DNA of 64,000 nt from NCBI GenBank assembly GCA_018828125.1, contig JAHJWB010000019.1, positions 62,001 through 126,000 of the forward strand, written 5' to 3'. The stretch's first letter is position 1. Every line of letters begins with the position of its first letter. Both the position numbers and the translations under genes were made by a program. Source of the stretch: Gammaproteobacteria bacterium. GTDB lineage: Bacteria; Pseudomonadota; Gammaproteobacteria; Burkholderiales; Burkholderiaceae_C. Below are positions 53,975 to 64,000 of the stretch, in pieces. The notes under the pieces were generated by a model, which searched no databases, was not told the DNA's origin, and saw only the letters and a list, made by a program, of their open reading frames with translations.

Positions 53975-55651
53975 TCAGCGAATTTGCAACGCGGGCCGGG
54001 AGGCGCCCGCCTGCCCAACCTCCGTCACCATTGCCGGTGCCGGTGCCGCTGCAGCAGCAGCGAAACTCGCCATGGCGGGTGCTGCGCCACTGCCTTCCTG
54101 CAGCTTGAACTGGCTGACGGCACTTGTCAGGTGGTGCGCCTGTTCCCGCAAGGATTCGGACGCGGCGGTGGACTCTTCTACCAGCGCAGCGTTCTGCTGC
54201 GTCATCTGATCCAGTTGGCCAACCGCCTGGCTGATCTGGCCGATGTTGTCGCTTTGTTCGGCCGACGAGGCCGTGATCTCCGAAATGATGTCGGACACTC
54301 GGCGCACGCTGCTCACGATTTCAGTCATGGTCTGACCGGCCTGACTGACCAGCCGCGAGCCGTCTTCAACGCGTTCTACCGACGAACTGATCAGGCCCTT
54401 GATCTCCTTGGCGGCCTCGGCGCTGCGCTGCGCCAGGTTGCGTACCTCGCTGGCCACCACGGCGAAGCCACGGCCCTGCTCGCCCGCGCGCGCGGCTTCC
54501 ACCGCTGCGTTCAGCGCCAGGATATTGGTCTGGAACGCGATGGAATCGATCACGCCCGTGATGTCGGCGATCTTGCGCGAGCTGGTGGTGATCTGGTCCA
54601 TGGTGGTGACCACCTGCGACACCACAGCGCCGCCGCGTGCGGCCACTTCGGCGGCCGACGAGGCGAAGTCGCTGGCCTGGCGGGACGACTGGGCGCTTTG
54701 CTGCACCGTGCTCGTGAGCAGCTCCATCGACGAGGCGGTTTCTTCCAGATTGGCGGCGGTCTGCTCGGTGCGGTGGCTCAGGTCATGGTTGCCGCTGGCG
54801 ATCTCGCCGCTGGCGGTGGAGATGTTGCCCGCCGCGTCCTGCACCTGCCGTACCAGGCCGCGCAAGGCATCCTGCATGCGGCCCATGGCAGACACCAGTT
54901 GACCCACCTCGTCCCGGTTCATGGGAGCCACGTCGCGCGACAGATCACCACTGGCAATCCGCTCAGCAAGTTCTTGTGCCTGGCCCAAAGACCGGGTGAT
55001 GGAACGGACGCTGAAGAAGGTGAGGGGAATCAGTACCGCCAATGCCAGCACCAGACCCAAGGCAATCAGCGCGGACATGGTGGAGGTGCGCGACTCCACA
55101 CTCTCGCGGGCTTCGTCCATCTGGGCACGGGCGGAACTGGCCAGGCTGGAGAACAACTTGTCGGTGGCATCCATGTGCACCTTGAGGCGGTCGGCGTAGG
55201 CCCCACCACCTGCACCGTCCAGCTGCGCACCCTCGATCTTCTCGAAGATAGGGGAAATGCCCGTTTCGTACTGCTTGATCTCTTCCAGCGACTTGTCGAT
55301 GGACTCCACAAACGCCGCATCGCCTGACTGCACCTGGCGTACTTCGGCCAGGCTCTTGCGCAACGCCGCCAGGGTTTTGGCCCAGGACTCGCGCAAGACC
55401 GATACCTCGACCGAGTTGTTGAAGTTGATGATGATGTCTTTTTCGGTTCGTCGCAGGTCACCCAGCGTTGTGCGCAGATCCGACATGTCCGTCAGCGTCT
55501 GCACCCGCTGGGAGAACAACACTTGCAGGGTGGCCTGCGTACGGTTCAGTGCCACATATCCCATGGCGCCAATCACGACGAGAAGAATCAGGGAAAAGGC
55601 AGTGCCGAAGTACAGACGCGTGCGGATGGAGAAGCGGCCGAGAGCATTCAT
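53975..55651 (-). CDS. Methyl-accepting chemotaxis protein
   Basis: A 558-residue chemoreceptor: membrane segment 12-34, periplasmic four-helix-bundle sensor (about 35-190), second membrane segment (about 192-214), HAMP (about 215-268), then the signalling coiled coil with the hairpin tip containing [35 protein letters not shown] and methylation-region helices. It ends SRPALQIR, with no CheR-tether pentapeptide. The ligand is unknown. Convergent with the EF-hand protein gene, 15 bp apart. Confidence 0.93.
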   Translation of the reverse strand: MNALGRFSIRTRLYFGTAFSLILLVVIGAMGYVALNRTQATLQVLFSQRVQTLTDMSDLRTTLGDLRRTEKDIIINFNNSVEVSVLRESWAKTLAALRKSLAEVRQVQSGDAAFVESIDKSLEEIKQYETGISPIFEKIEGAQLDGAGGGAYADRLKVHMDATDKLFSSLASSARAQMDEARESVESRTSTMSALIALGLVLALAVLIPLTFFSVRSITRSLGQAQELAERIASGDLSRDVAPMNRDEVGQLVSAMGRMQDALRGLVRQVQDAAGNISTASGEIASGNHDLSHRTEQTAANLEETASSMELLTSTVQQSAQSSRQASDFASSAAEVAARGGAVVSQVVTTMDQITTSSRKIADITGVIDSIAFQTNILALNAAVEAARAGEQGRGFAVVASEVRNLAQRSAEAAKEIKGLISSSVERVEDGSRLVSQAGQTMTEIVSSVRRVSDIISEITASSAEQSDNIGQISQAVGQLDQMTQQNAALVEESTAASESLREQAHHLTSAVSQFKLQEGSGAAPAMASFAAAAAAPAPAMVTEVGQAGASRPALQIR

Positions 55652-55830
55652 GGCTCTTCCTTACAATTTTTAACAGACAACCCAGGATAGCAAATTTAGT
55701 GCCACACCCACCCCCCAGCCTTCTGGGCCGAGTGTGGGCGGGACTATAGGCCCAGCCGCAGGGTCTGTTGCACAGGGTAAGCACGGGCCCCGAGGCGCGT
55801 GCAGCGAATCCTCGGGGCCAGTAGCTGCGC
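55652..55830. other. Gap between thiC and chemoreceptor with stem-loop
   Basis: Contains a perfect 10 bp stem GGCCCCGAGG/CCTCGGGGCC (55786-55795 with 55810-55819, 14-base loop) just beyond the thiC stop codon. No T-run follows on the minus strand, so it may mark a Rho-dependent or processed 3' end. The remainder is the chemoreceptor promoter side. Confidence 0.45.
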
Positions 55831-57975
<2,145 letters not shown>

Positions 57976-58016
57976 CAGCGGCGAGTATAGGCCAGGGCCG
58001 CCAAAGCCCTCTACTT

Positions 58017-58193
58017 TCAAAGCAGCCGCTCGACGAAGACCACAACAAAAAAGACGACTGCCGCAATGATCGTCCACTTCAGGATCACCAGCCCCAGCCG
58101 TTTGTAGAACACCTGGCCGGTGCCCACATAAAACCCGAAACACACAGCGGACGCAAGGAGCAGAAACAGGGCCAGCCAGCGAACAATCAGCAT
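58017..58193 (-). CDS. 58-residue two-segment membrane protein
   Basis: A small protein starting MLIVRWLALFLLLASAVCFG with a second hydrophobic segment VILKWTIIAAVVFFVVVFV and the end ERLL. AGGGGA lies about 8 bases before the ATG, which supports translation; the longer open frame upstream runs through repeat sequence and is not credible. The gene lies between lpxC and the thiC riboswitch and may be in the lpxC transcript. No function is recognisable. Confidence 0.7.
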   Translation of the reverse strand: MLIVRWLALFLLLASAVCFGFYVGTGQVFYKRLGLVILKWTIIAAVVFFVVVFVERLL

Positions 58194-58251
58194 GACAGAA
58201 TTCCCCTGCGCAAGCAGCATCCGCAAGCCCCCCAAACGGGCGCGCCTAAGG

Positions 58252-58340
58252 CGAGTGCCACCGTGGAACTGGCTTTGCCAGGCCACGGGTGGCGTCCCCC
58301 TCCCGAAGGAGAGGGGGAAGGCGCGCAGCGACTCAGGGGG
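58252..58340. repeat. Interspersed repeat (GTGGCCTGGCAAAGCCAG type), copy after lpxC
   Basis: Inverted relative to the copy in gspJ: GTGCCACCGTGGAACTGGCT, then TTGCCAGGCCACGGGTGGCG, a CCCCTCCCGAAGGAGAGGGG hairpin and GCGCAGCGACTCAGGGGG. The CCCTCNCGAAGG hairpin arm is fuller here than in the gspJ copy. It lies 10 bp beyond the lpxC stop codon. Confidence 0.85.
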
Positions 58341-58350
58341 TGTTTCATTC

Positions 58351-59274
58351 TTACCAGGCCCGTGCGGGTTGCGCGAACCCCGTGGGTGCCTGGCGTTCAT
58401 CTTCGAACGTCACCACCTCCCACGCGTCACGCTGGGCCAGCAGTTCGCGCAGCAGCAGGTTGTTCATGGCGTGGCCCGAGCGGAACGCGCTGTACGCGGC
58501 CAGCAGGGGTTTGCCAATGAGGTACAGGTCGCCCATGGCGTCCAGAATCTTGTGTTTGACGAATTCGTCGTCATAACGCAGCCCATCGCTGTTGAGCACC
58601 TTGTAGTCGTCCATCACGATGGCGTTGTCCAGGCCGCCCCCCAGGGCCAGGCCGTTGGACCGCATCATCTCGACGTCGCGGGTGAAGCCAAAAGTCCGTG
58701 CGCGGGCAATGTCGCGGCTGTAGTTGCCTGCGCCCATGTCAAATTCCACTCGCTGGCCGGTGGAATCCACGGCCGGGTGGTCAAAGTCGATCTCAAAGCT
58801 GAGCTTGTAGCCGTGGTACGGCGTCAGACGGGCCCACTTGGCGGCAGCGCCCTCGCCTTCGCGCACTTCCACAGGCCGCAGGACGCGAATAAAACGCTTG
58901 GGAGCATTTTGCAGCTCCACCCCTGCGCTCTGCAGCAGAAACACAAACGACGCAGAAGAGCCGTCCAGGATGGGGACTTCTTCGGCCGTGATGTCCACGT
59001 ACAGGTTGTCGATGCCGAGCCCGGCGCAGGCGGACATCAGGTGCTCGACAGTGTGCACCTTGGCATTGCCCACCGCGATGGTGGAAGCCAGTCGGGTGTC
59101 GGTCACCGCTTCGGCGCGGATCGGAATGTCCACGGGCTGGGGCAAGTCCACCCGCCGAAACACGATACCGGTGTCCGGCTGTGCAGGCCTCAAGGTCAAT
59201 TCGACCCGCTGGCCGCTGTGCAACCCAACGCCTACGGCGCGGGTCAATGTCTTGAGGGTGCGTTGCTGGAGCAT
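58351..59274 (-). CDS. lpxC: UDP-3-O-acyl-N-acetylglucosamine deacetylase
   Basis: A 307-residue zinc hydrolase, committed step of lipid A synthesis. Zinc ligands are visible: His79-type in [11 protein letters not shown] and the HKxxD pair in [12 protein letters not shown]; the catalytic Glu is in [13 protein letters not shown]. It ends [11 protein letters not shown]. Start ATG 59274 ([17 protein letters not shown]); no strong ribosome-binding site. In many relatives lpxC follows ftsZ directly; here a chemoreceptor gene on the other strand lies between them. Confidence 0.96.
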   Translation of the reverse strand: MLQQRTLKTLTRAVGVGLHSGQRVELTLRPAQPDTGIVFRRVDLPQPVDIPIRAEAVTDTRLASTIAVGNAKVHTVEHLMSACAGLGIDNLYVDITAEEVPILDGSSASFVFLLQSAGVELQNAPKRFIRVLRPVEVREGEGAAAKWARLTPYHGYKLSFEIDFDHPAVDSTGQRVEFDMGAGNYSRDIARARTFGFTRDVEMMRSNGLALGGGLDNAIVMDDYKVLNSDGLRYDDEFVKHKILDAMGDLYLIGKPLLAAYSAFRSGHAMNNLLLRELLAQRDAWEVVTFEDERQAPTGFAQPARAW

Positions 59275-59519
59275 GGCGCATTTTAGTTTCTCGCGCCCTG
59301 TCCCGTGCCCACTATGGTCTTGCCAGCAGCGGCTGGCGTACCCTGCTGCACGGACGAAAAGGCCCTTTACGTAGAGCTACCGCCACGTTTTCACCTACTG
59401 CGCACCCCCCATCATTCGCCGCACAATGGTTGTGCAGCGGCCAAGGGACACAGCCTGCCGGGCTGCAAAGCGCTCTCCCGACATCACCTAGAACCACCGC
59501 AGCCCCACTGGAGACATCC

Positions 59520-61298
59520 ATGAGCAAGCTCAGCTTCAAAATGAAAATCCTGCTCATGATCGGCACCGCCCTTGTGGCGCTCTTGATCATGTCCGTCACC
59601 TCTTTGCTGCAAGAGCGGCGACTCATCATCGACTCCCGGCAGGAGCTTTTGACCACCGCAGTGCAATCCGCGCACAGCATCGTTGTGGGTTACCAGGCCC
59701 AGGCAGCCAGCGGAGCCATGCCCCAGGAAGAGGCCAAAAAGGCCGCCAAAGAGGCGCTGCGTCTTGCACGCTACGGCGGCGCGGACGGCAAAACTGAATA
59801 CTTCTACATCTGGACCACCGAAGGCGCGGGGGTGATGCATCCCTTCCGCAAGGAATGGGATGGTCAGGACATGCTGGGCAAGGTCAAGGACGCCTCCGGG
59901 GTGGACATCATCGGGCTGCTGGTCAACGGCATGCGCAACAGCAAGGACGGCAAGGCCTTTGTGCCCACCATGTTTGCACGCCCCGGGCAACAAACTGCGG
60001 TGCCCAAGTTGCAATACATCATGAAGGTGGACGGATGGAACTGGATGGTCGGCTCCGGCATTTACACCGACGACGTGGACGTTCTGGTGCGCAAGACCAT
60101 GCTGTCCAACCTGGCCGTGGTGCTCGTGGTGTTTCTGGCGGTGGGGGCGATCGGGCTGATAGTATCGCGCTCGGTGCTGCGCCAGATTGGCGGAGAGCCT
60201 ACCGACGCGATCGCGATCATGTCGGAGGTGGCGCAAGGCAACCTGGACACCGAGATTCCACCGTCGCCCCCAGGCTCCATGCTCGACGGCCTTGCCCACA
60301 TGGTGGCGTCGCTGCGCAAGCTGGTGACCGAGGTGCGCACTGCGACCGACAGCATCGCCACAGCGTCCAGCGAAATCGCCCAGGGCAACAACGACCTGGC
60401 CCATCGCACCGAAGACACTGCCAGCAATCTGCAAAGCACGGCGAGCAGCATGGAAGAGCTGACCAGCACGGTCAAACAAACCTCGGACTCCGCCCAGACC
60501 GCCAACCAGATGGCCACGTCAGCCGCAGCGGTGGCGGCGCGGGGTGGTGATGTGGTGGCCCGCGTGGTGGCCACCATGCAGGACATCAACGCCAGCAGCA
60601 ACAAGATCAGCGACATCATCGGCGTGATTGACGGGATTGCGTTTCAGACCAACATCCTGGCGCTGAACGCCGCGGTCGAGGCTGCGCGTGCGGGCGAACA
60701 AGGCCGGGGCTTTGCCGTGGTGGCCAGCGAAGTGCGCAGCCTGGCCGGGCGCAGCGCGGAGGCCGCCAAAGAGATCAAGGCACTGATCGGTGCATCGGTC
60801 GAAAAGGTGGAATCGGGTACGCAGCTGGTGGGCAATGCCGGTGCCACCATGACCGAAATCGTGGAAAGCGTTCAGCGCGTGACCGACATCATTGGCGAAA
60901 TCCGCTCGGCCACGTCCGAGCAGAGCCAGGGCATTGCCCAGGTCAACACGGCCATGAACCAGCTCGATCAGATGACGCAGCAAAACTCCGCCCTGGTCGA
61001 GCAATCCACCGCCGCGGCCGACAGCCTGCGCGAACAGGCCATGAAGCTCACCCAGGTGGTGGCATTGTTCCGGGTCAACGGCAGTACGGCCAGCGCGCCC
61101 CGCACCGCCCCGGCACCGTCACCCGCCCGCGCCCCCGCGCCACGCCCAGCGGTGGGCCTGACCAAGGCCCGAACGGCCGCAGCACCTGCCGCCCTGCGCA
61201 GCAAGCCTGCCGCGAGCAAGGCCCCAACTGCGCTCCCCCCCAAGGCCAGCACCAGCAAACCCGCTAAAGACGATGCAGGGGACTGGGAGGACTTCTGA
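59520..61298 (+). CDS. Methyl-accepting chemotaxis protein with Cache sensor and WEDF tail
   Basis: A 592-residue chemoreceptor: membrane segment 10-30, a single-Cache-type periplasmic sensor (about 35-195; [30 protein letters not shown]), membrane segment about 197-219, HAMP, and the signalling domain with [21 protein letters not shown] Pro/Ala/Lys-rich linker (about 521-585) leads to the end GDWEDF, which resembles the xWxxF tether that recruits CheR/CheB in enterobacterial receptors. Start ATG 59520. Cache sensors of this type often bind small carboxylates; the ligand here is unknown. Confidence 0.92.
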   Translation: MSKLSFKMKILLMIGTALVALLIMSVTSLLQERRLIIDSRQELLTTAVQSAHSIVVGYQAQAASGAMPQEEAKKAAKEALRLARYGGADGKTEYFYIWTTEGAGVMHPFRKEWDGQDMLGKVKDASGVDIIGLLVNGMRNSKDGKAFVPTMFARPGQQTAVPKLQYIMKVDGWNWMVGSGIYTDDVDVLVRKTMLSNLAVVLVVFLAVGAIGLIVSRSVLRQIGGEPTDAIAIMSEVAQGNLDTEIPPSPPGSMLDGLAHMVASLRKLVTEVRTATDSIATASSEIAQGNNDLAHRTEDTASNLQSTASSMEELTSTVKQTSDSAQTANQMATSAAAVAARGGDVVARVVATMQDINASSNKISDIIGVIDGIAFQTNILALNAAVEAARAGEQGRGFAVVASEVRSLAGRSAEAAKEIKALIGASVEKVESGTQLVGNAGATMTEIVESVQRVTDIIGEIRSATSEQSQGIAQVNTAMNQLDQMTQQNSALVEQSTAAADSLREQAMKLTQVVALFRVNGSTASAPRTAPAPSPARAPAPRPAVGLTKARTAAAPAALRSKPAASKAPTALPPKASTSKPAKDDAGDWEDF

Positions 61299-61322
61299 AC
61301 CGAAGACGGCGCGCCAGAATAG

Positions 61323-61354
61323 AAAAAGCCCCGGTCTTGCGACCGGGGCTTTTT
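61323..61354. terminator. Bidirectional intrinsic terminator between chemoreceptor and ftsZ
   Basis: AAAAAGCCCCGGTC, loop TTGC, GACCGGGGCTTTTT: a 14 bp stem with T-runs in both directions between convergent genes. Confidence 0.92.
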
Positions 61355-61382
61355 CATGGAGCACAGAGACTCCGAAAGACTA

Positions 61383-61425
61383 TCAAATTAATAGCTATTT
61401 GCGCTCTACCTCATTAGATTTCAGA
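61383..61425. repeat. Degenerate AGCGCT-type repeat before ftsZ end
   Basis: AAATTAATAGCTATTTGCGCTCTACC keeps the ATAGCT flank and a GCGCT core, but the second arm is lost. Assignment to the repeat family is tentative. Confidence 0.35.
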
Positions 61426-61487
61426 TGTCTTTGCATCTGCAAGTCAATAGAATCAGGCGCAATTAGCTCATTTTTTAATAGCAAACC

Positions 61488-62732
61488 TCAGTCTGCCTGC
61501 TTGCGCAGGAAGGCTGGGATCTCCAGGTCATCCATGCCGCCTGACGACAGGGCATCCACGCGGGCCGCTGCTTGGGTGCGGTTGGTGCGCCACACGCTGG
61601 GAACCGACATGCTGCCGTAGTCGGCCTGCGCGTGGCCACCCGCGTGGCCCCCTTGCATGCCCACAGCAGCACCCAGAGTACCCGCGCCCACGACAGGCAT
61701 CTGGTAGGCCATGTTGTCGGTGCCAGTGCGAAGGCCACCTTGCACCACCGAGATGGGCTGGCGACGCGCGTTGGGACGCGAAAGGCCCGTTGCAACCACC
61801 GTCACGCGGATCTCGTCGCCCAGGGTGTCGTCGTAAGCGGCGCCATAAATCACATGCGCATCAGGCGAGGCGTAGGCGTTGATGGTGCTCATTGCCAGAC
61901 GCGACTCGGACAGCTTGAGGCTGCCCTTGGCGGCAGTGACCAGCACCAGCACGCCCTTGGCGCCCGACAGATCGATGCCTTCCAGCAGCGGGCAGGCCAC
62001 GGCCTGTTCAGCGGCGATGCGGGCACGGTCAGGGCCTGCAGCCGTGGCGGTGCCCATCATGGCCTTGCCGGGCTCGCCCATCACGGTGCGCACGTCTTCA
62101 AAGTCGACGTTGACGTGGCCATATTCGTTGATGATTTCGGCAATGCCGCCCACTGCGTTCTTGAGCACATCGTTGGCGTGTGCAAAGGCTTCGTCCTGGG
62201 TGATGTCATCGCCCAGCACTTCCAGCAGTTTTTCGTTGAGCACCACGATCAGTGAGTCCACGTTGGCTTCCAGCTCGGCCAAGCCGTTGTCGGCGTTGGT
62301 CATGCGGCGGCCACCTTCCCAGTCGAAGGGCTTGGTGACCACGCCCACGGTGAGGATGCCCATTTCCTTGGCCACGCGGGCAATCACGGGCGCAGCACCC
62401 GTGCCCGTGCCGCCACCCATGCCGGCGGTGATGAACAGCATGTGCGCGCCGTCGATGGCCAGGCGGATATCGTCCACTGCGGCTTCGGCGGCCTCGCGGC
62501 CCTTGTCAGGCTTGCTGCCGGCGCCCAGGCCGCTGCCACCCAGCTGGATGTGGCGGTGGGCGGAGCTGCGGGTCAATGCCTGCGCGTCGGTGTTGGCGCA
62601 GACAAACTCCACACCCTGCACGCTGCGGGCAATCATGTGCTCGACGGCATTGCTGCCACCGCCGCCCACACCGATCACCTTGATCTGGGTGCCCTGGTTG
62701 AATTCTTCGGCTTCGATCATTTCGATGGTCAT
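61488..62732 (-). CDS. ftsZ: Cell division protein FtsZ
   Basis: Tubulin-like GTPase of 414 residues that forms the Z-ring. The GTP-binding signature MGGGTGTGAAP (about residue 105), the T3 region and DNGLAELEANVD are visible, then a variable linker with Gly/Ala/His (about 340-390), and the conserved C-terminal peptide DDLEIPAFLRKQ that binds FtsA and ZipA. AGGAG precedes the ATG at 62732 (MTIEMIEAEEFNQG); an in-frame start further upstream has no such site. Directly downstream of ftsA. Confidence 0.97.
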   Translation of the reverse strand: MTIEMIEAEEFNQGTQIKVIGVGGGGSNAVEHMIARSVQGVEFVCANTDAQALTRSSAHRHIQLGGSGLGAGSKPDKGREAAEAAVDDIRLAIDGAHMLFITAGMGGGTGTGAAPVIARVAKEMGILTVGVVTKPFDWEGGRRMTNADNGLAELEANVDSLIVVLNEKLLEVLGDDITQDEAFAHANDVLKNAVGGIAEIINEYGHVNVDFEDVRTVMGEPGKAMMGTATAAGPDRARIAAEQAVACPLLEGIDLSGAKGVLVLVTAAKGSLKLSESRLAMSTINAYASPDAHVIYGAAYDDTLGDEIRVTVVATGLSRPNARRQPISVVQGGLRTGTDNMAYQMPVVGAGTLGAAVGMQGGHAGGHAQADYGSMSVPSVWRTNRTQAAARVDALSSGGMDDLEIPAFLRKQAD

Positions 62733-62886
62733 GTTGGAGCTCCTGGTTCTAAATTCGTATGCAATTGCCAAATGGGAAAAATCGGGAATTCAATCGTTCG
62801 ACAGCGCGGCGGTCCTGTGCATCGCCATCGCTCACGCGGTCTTCGGTGTGGACTTCCGCGCGCCAGCCAAAGGGGATATTTCATGG
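62733..62886. other. ftsA-ftsZ intergenic region
   Basis: 154 bp with a short AT-richer stretch near 62755-62795 that could carry an additional ftsZ promoter, as is common in this position. No clear -10/-35 pair can be assigned. Confidence 0.3.
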
Positions 62887-64000
62887 TCAGAAGTTCCCCA
62901 CGATGAAGTCTTTAAAGCGGCCAAAGGCGGTCTTCATGGAGCCGCTTTTCTGTGCGACCTTGAAGCCCCGCAAACGGGCCAACCGTGCCTCTTCCAGCAA
63001 ACCCATGACAGTAGCAGCACGGGGCTGGGCCACCATGTCAGACAACGCGCTGGAATACTTGGGAATGCCCCGGCGCACGGGCTTCAAGAAGATGTCTTCA
63101 CCGAGCTCGATCATTCCAGGCATGACCGAACTTCCGCCCGTGAGTACGATGCCCGACGACAACACTTCTTCGTAGCCCGACTCGCGCACCACCTGCTGGA
63201 CCAGCGAAAAAATCTCTTCCACGCGCGGCTCGATCACACCGGCCAGGGCCTGCTTGCTCAACATGCGCGGCGGGCGGTCGCCCAGGCCCGGCACTTCCAC
63301 CTGGGCATCGGGGTCGGCCAGCAGTTGTTTGGCGTAGCCGCTTTCGACCTTGATGTCTTCGGCGTCCTTGGTGGGCGTGCGCAGCGCCATGGCGATGTCG
63401 CTGGTGATGAGGTCGCCCGCGATGGGGATCACCGCCGTGTGGCGGATTGCGCCACCGGTAAAGATGGCCACGTCGGTCGTGCCCGCGCCGATGTCCACCA
63501 CCACCACGCCCAGTTCGCGTTCGTCGTCGGTCAGCACGGCCTGGCTGCTGGCCAGCGGGTTCAGCATGAGCTGCTCCACTTCCAGGCCACAGCGTCGCAC
63601 GCATTTGATGATGTTTTCGGCCGCGCTCTGCGCGCCGGTCACGATGTGGATCTTGGCCTCCAGCCGGATGCCGCTCATGCCGATGGGCTCTTTCACGTCC
63701 TGCCCATCGATCACGAATTCCTGGGGTTCTACCAACAGCAGGCGCTGGTCACTGCTGATGTTGATGGCCTTGGCGGTCTCGACCACGCGCGCCACATCGG
63801 CGGACGTGACTTCCTTGTCCTTCACGGCCACCATGCCGCTCGAATTGAGCCCGCGGATGTGGCTGCCGGTGATGCCGGTGTACACGCGCTGGATCTTGCA
63901 GTCGGCCATCAGCTCTGCCTCTTTGAGGGCCTGCTGAATGCTCTGCACCGTAGCGTCGATGTTGACCACCACGCCGCGCTTCAAGCCATTGCTCGGGGCC
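62887..64000 (-). CDS. ftsA: Cell division protein FtsA (N-terminal end outside window)
   Basis: Actin-like membrane tether of the Z-ring. 371 codons are visible; the gene continues beyond the window, lacking roughly the first 40 residues. Visible: NIDATVQSIQQALKEAELMA (domain 1C region), the phosphate-binding loop VVVDIGAGTTDVAIF, the adenosine loop VLTGGSSVMPGM, and the C-terminal amphipathic membrane-targeting helix FGRFKDFIVGNF. The frame runs past 63984 into GPSNGL at the window end, so the apparent TTG start there is not real. Confidence 0.96.
   Translation of the reverse strand, partial: APSNGLKRGVVVNIDATVQSIQQALKEAELMADCKIQRVYTGITGSHIRGLNSSGMVAVKDKEVTSADVARVVETAKAINISSDQRLLLVEPQEFVIDGQDVKEPIGMSGIRLEAKIHIVTGAQSAAENIIKCVRRCGLEVEQLMLNPLASSQAVLTDDERELGVVVVDIGAGTTDVAIFTGGAIRHTAVIPIAGDLITSDIAMALRTPTKDAEDIKVESGYAKQLLADPDAQVEVPGLGDRPPRMLSKQALAGVIEPRVEEIFSLVQQVVRESGYEEVLSSGIVLTGGSSVMPGMIELGEDIFLKPVRRGIPKYSSALSDMVAQPRAATVMGLLEEARLARLRGFKVAQKSGSMKTAFGRFKDFIVGNF

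Overview
The window looks like chromosomal DNA of a high-GC betaproteobacterium of the Comamonadaceae, probably close to Acidovorax. This rests on gene content and order: a hexR/zwf/pgi sugar block with a Gts-type glucose ABC transporter, coq7 beside osmC, a gsp operon in the order G-H-I-J-K-L-M-N-D-E, a trimeric porin of the Omp32 type, and ftsA-ftsZ-lpxC. It also rests on interspersed repeats (TAGCGCTT-N7-AAGCGCTA palindromes) that I associate from memory with this family. I found no rRNA, tRNA, CRISPR array, prophage or insertion sequence. The window cuts genes at both ends.

1-23.6 kb is a carbohydrate region. Minus-strand pgi leads into an AGE-family sugar isomerase and a small membrane protein cut by the window edge; zwf is divergent from pgi, with a HexR-like operator in front of each. 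After a universal stress protein and a GNAT acetyltransferase/nitrilase-fold amidohydrolase pair come glk and the glucose uptake set gtsA, a LamB-type porin, gtsB, gtsC and gtsD, facing a two-component system. A 652 bp non-coding module built of nested inverted repeats separates this from a second unit. That unit is a binding protein, a fused double permease and an ATPase followed 7 bp later by transaldolase, divergent from hexR. Together these genes bring sugars (and, by inference, sugar phosphates) into the cell and feed the Entner-Doudoroff and pentose phosphate routes.

23.6-37.5 kb holds a lipoprotein 5'-nucleotidase, then a minus-strand peptide ABC operon with an unusual order: binding protein 2, permease B, M20 amidohydrolase, binding protein 1, permease C, ATPase D, ATPase F. 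A major porin, coq7 (ubiquinone) and an OsmC-type protein follow.

37.5-54 kb has a candidate small RNA or leader, ilvA, cobS and a cobC-like phosphatase, then the type II secretion operon with gspC divergent. No gspF or gspO is present. In place of gspF, gspE is followed by a 772-residue protein of unknown function with an EF-hand loop and C-terminal membrane segments.

54-64 kb contains two chemoreceptors (one with a CheR-tether-like WEDF end), thiC under a TPP riboswitch, a 58-residue membrane protein, lpxC, ftsZ and the 5'-truncated ftsA.

The main points for follow-up are the palindromic repeats that have become coding sequence in gspD, cobS and cobC; a second repeat that forms most of the GspJ leader; the EF-hand membrane protein; the transporter-transaldolase operon; and strong hairpins placed after binding-protein or porin genes inside transport operons.
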